A DNA stretch of 21,615 nt, from contig JAFPXU010000011.1 in the NCBI GenBank assembly GCA_017394605.1, positions 1 to 21,615 of the forward strand, in the 5' to 3' direction. Origin of the DNA: Clostridia bacterium (lineage in GTDB: Bacteria; Bacillota_A; Clostridia; Christensenellales; CAG-138). The notes under the pieces are model-generated. The model saw nothing but the letters and a program-made list of their open reading frames with translations, was not told the origin of the DNA and searched no databases. Numbering within the stretch: position 1 is the stretch's first letter; each line of letters starts with the position of its first letter. Shown here piece by piece: positions 21,484 to 21,615 of the stretch. The translations under genes and the position numbers were made by a program.

Positions 21484-21615
21484 GCAATCCTAGATGCAAG
21501 ATTGTAAGCTGTAATGCCACATTGCAAATTGAAAAGTGAATATTCGTAAACGAGATGCTGCTTTTGTCAGTGAGAATCCGTTTTTGTAAATGAAGTGCAG
21601 GTTTTGTAAGCAAAA
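21484..21615. repeat. Degenerate 20-bp tandem repeat array (seven units, runs off the window)
   Basis: A GTAA-type core recurs at 21484 (GCAA), 21504 (GTAA), 21524 (GCAA), 21546 (GTAA), 21566 (GTCA), 21586 (GTAA) and 21606 (GTAA): steps of 20, 20, 22, 20, 20 and 20 bases. The core is usually preceded by TTTT or ATT, and units share a loose pattern GTAAnyGAnATGCnGnTTTT (for example 21546-21565 and 21586-21605). Fixed spacing of two helical turns suits a multi-site DNA-binding protein. The layout resembles the ends of IS21-, Tn7- or Mu-like transposons, or plasmid iterons. No open frame is visible in it, and the array continues past the window. Confidence 0.7.

Noticed and set aside
21484..21615. 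CRISPR array
   Set aside because: Units are 20 bp with no separate spacers and the repeats are degenerate, whereas CRISPR repeats are near-identical and separated by unique spacers.

Overview
The window looks like chromosome from a moderately GC-rich, Gram-positive anaerobe of the Clostridia (Lachnospiraceae-like). I base this on the gene families and on AGGAGG-type ribosome binding sites; no rRNA, tRNA or taxonomic marker is present. Coding is dense and mostly on the minus strand. I recognise 17 complete or frameshifted genes and one gene tail at the left edge. No tRNA, rRNA, CRISPR array or intact transposase is visible.

Left part (1-6120): the end of an unidentified plus-strand gene with a strong terminator; a minus-strand fold-type II PLP enzyme; a minus-strand membrane-anchored DUF3810 putative zinc peptidase; and, divergent from it, a plus-strand operon of a TIM-barrel sugar isomerase/epimerase, glucose-6-phosphate isomerase (pgi) and a HAD phosphatase. 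The two divergent genes share a 53-bp gap in which both appear to be leaderless, with extended -10 promoters set at the exact distance to start transcripts at the ATGs.

Middle (6120-12600, all minus): a YitT-family membrane protein, a CofE-like (F420-0:glutamate ligase family) protein, then in transcription order D-lyxose isomerase, a phosphodiester glycosidase (NAGPA family), a nitrilase-superfamily amidohydrolase, a 67-aa SHOCT-like protein with a GTG start, and a SAM methyltransferase. The first two of that series are tightly coupled; the rest follow with longer gaps.

Right part (12600-21615): a plus-strand XRE regulator with a TPR-like C-terminal half, broken by an apparent one-base deletion; then, on minus, cardiolipin synthase, a heterodimeric ABC exporter (first subunit with a degenerate Walker B, second subunit broken by another apparent one-base deletion), and an operon of DUF2975 membrane protein, small YozG-like XRE regulator and DUF4173 membrane protein. 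The ABC operon leader carries three copies of a 7-bp element and a promoter whose -35 lies inside the preceding terminator hairpin.

The strongest unexplained signal is at the extreme right edge (21484-21615): seven degenerate units with a GTAA-like core repeated every 20 bp (one 22-bp step). It resembles the multi-site end of an IS21/Tn7/Mu-type transposon, or an iteron array, whose remainder lies beyond the window.
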